Below, piece by piece: positions 20,668 through 21,381 of a stretch of DNA of 21,381 nt (its first letter is position 1; each line of letters opens with the position of its first letter). The notes beneath the pieces were generated by a model, which was not told where the DNA came from, made no database searches, and saw only the letters and a list, made by a program, of their open reading frames with translations. Source of the stretch: JAGPKI01 sp052034135 (lineage in GTDB: Bacteria > Caldisericota > Caldisericia > UBA6126 > JAGPKI01); assembly GCA_052034135.1 (NCBI GenBank), contig JBPOJC010000014.1, positions 1 through 21,381 on the forward strand, read 5' to 3'. Made by a program: the position numbers and the translations under genes.

Positions 20668-21381
20668 CTACGGTTTATAATTTTTATCGTACATGGGGGA
20701 AGTAAATTCCTTTTTGACATCGTAGGCTTTACAATAAGCAGGACTCTTGTCATATGCTCTTACAGTACCTTTTGCAGTACCATTGAAAGTACATCCTTTT
20801 ACAAATGTGCCGGTAAAGTTCCCAGTTACAATAAAACCCCTTGTATCATCTGTGCTTGAACTTTTCCATGTAAATGTAAAATTAATATTACCGCTATTAT
20901 CGTATGTACCAGAAACCTCTTGAGAAGAACTATAGCATGTAGGACCTCTACCGAATATTTTACCATCTTTAAAAGTAACACATAATTTGATTAGTTGCTT
21001 ACTATCATCCCATTTACAATCAAAAGTATTCCATGATGGTACTTCTGGACAATAAATTTCATAAGCCTTGTCACAATTTGATACTGTACTAAACACCACA
21101 TCTTTATTTGATTCATATTCATATTTCTCACCTGTATAAACAATAACGGGACCACTGGTAATATCCTGTGGTAATTTAACTTTTATTTCCTTATCACTCC
21201 AGCTCACTATATCAACATTCTCACCATTAATTGTTACTTTACTTTTTGTTGATCTATTTTTCCCAAAAGAGAATCCATTTATGGTTATTGTATCTCCACC
21301 TTTTCCTGTAGTTGGATTAATTGATACAACCTTAGGAGTAACAAGAAGAGTTGCATTTATTATAAAGTAATCTCTTAAAGA
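20668..21381 (-). CDS. Cysteine-rich IPT/TIG-domain surface protein (5' part beyond window)
   Basis: The frame is open from the right edge to a stop at 20668, so about 237 C-terminal residues are visible; an internal ATG at 21207 lies inside the domain and is not the start. Near the left end of the visible protein, TPKVVSINPTTGKGGDTITI followed by NGFSFG and a hydrophobic VKLPQDITSGPVIV form a typical IPT/TIG immunoglobulin-like domain, common in exported adhesins and surface proteins. The C-terminal 150 residues contain seven cysteines and short beta-strand repeats (SGTYDNSGNINFTFTW, VTGNFTGTFVKG, FNGTAKGTV) in a pattern of paired Gly-Thr strands. I do not recognise this domain. The cysteines suggest disulfides in an exported protein, but no signal sequence is in view. 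Confidence 0.6.
   Translation of the reverse strand, partial: SLRDYFIINATLLVTPKVVSINPTTGKGGDTITINGFSFGKNRSTKSKVTINGENVDIVSWSDKEIKVKLPQDITSGPVIVYTGEKYEYESNKDVVFSTVSNCDKAYEIYCPEVPSWNTFDCKWDDSKQLIKLCVTFKDGKIFGRGPTCYSSSQEVSGTYDNSGNINFTFTWKSSSTDDTRGFIVTGNFTGTFVKGCTFNGTAKGTVRAYDKSPAYCKAYDVKKEFTSPMYDKNYKP

Overview
The window is AT-rich, with A- and T-rich codons, many TTG and GTG starts, and tightly packed operons. Gene content points to an anaerobic, rod-shaped bacterium with peptidoglycan: a KorDABC-type 2-oxoacid:ferredoxin oxidoreductase, MreBCD plus PBP2, MinCDE, type IV pilin-like genes, and an rpsP-khpA-ylqD-trmD block as in Firmicutes and several deep-branching thermophilic phyla. A lineage such as Caldisericota, Dictyoglomota, Thermotogota or a Firmicute-like group would fit. 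This is inference only; no rRNA is present to settle it.

Layout. (1) 1-2889, minus strand: a pilin operon. A GspG-like pilin comes first, then GspI/PilV-like, GspJ/PilW-like and PilX-like minor pilins, a short prepilin peptidase, and a GspH/FimT-like pilin cut by the window edge. (2) 2890-3865: divergent promoters with overlapping -35 boxes, a HIT-family hydrolase that appears leaderless, then about 440 bases without a gene that hold a block of hairpin repeats. (3) 3866-5381, plus strand: ApbE and a Gx-family membrane protein. (4) 5427-15513, plus strand: mreB-mreC-mreD-mrdA-minC-minD-minE-sbcD-sbcC. Most junctions are a few bases or overlap. The block joins wall elongation, septum placement and DNA double-strand-break processing. 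(5) 15516-18243, plus strand: korD-korA-korB-korC with its own promoter. (6) 18240-20523, minus strand: rpsP-khpA-ylqD-trmD and a SPOUT RNA methyltransferase, read toward kor; the two terminal stop codons overlap in one TTAA. (7) 20668-21381, minus strand: the C-terminal part of a cysteine-rich protein with an IPT/TIG domain.

Working together: MreBCD and PBP2 direct lateral wall synthesis, while MinCDE restrict FtsZ assembly to midcell. SbcCD is translationally coupled to minE. Kor links 2-oxoacid oxidation to reduced ferredoxin. ApbE flavinylates exported or membrane electron-transfer proteins. The rpsP block couples ribosome assembly with tRNA modification.

I see no clearly undescribed multi-gene system. 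The points most worth a second look are the TrmD catalytic Asp-to-Glu change, the shared -35 with a leaderless HIT gene, the serine at -1 in the minor pilins, the 12-base duplication at the minC/minD junction, the MinE without the usual N-terminal membrane helix, and the hairpin-repeat block.
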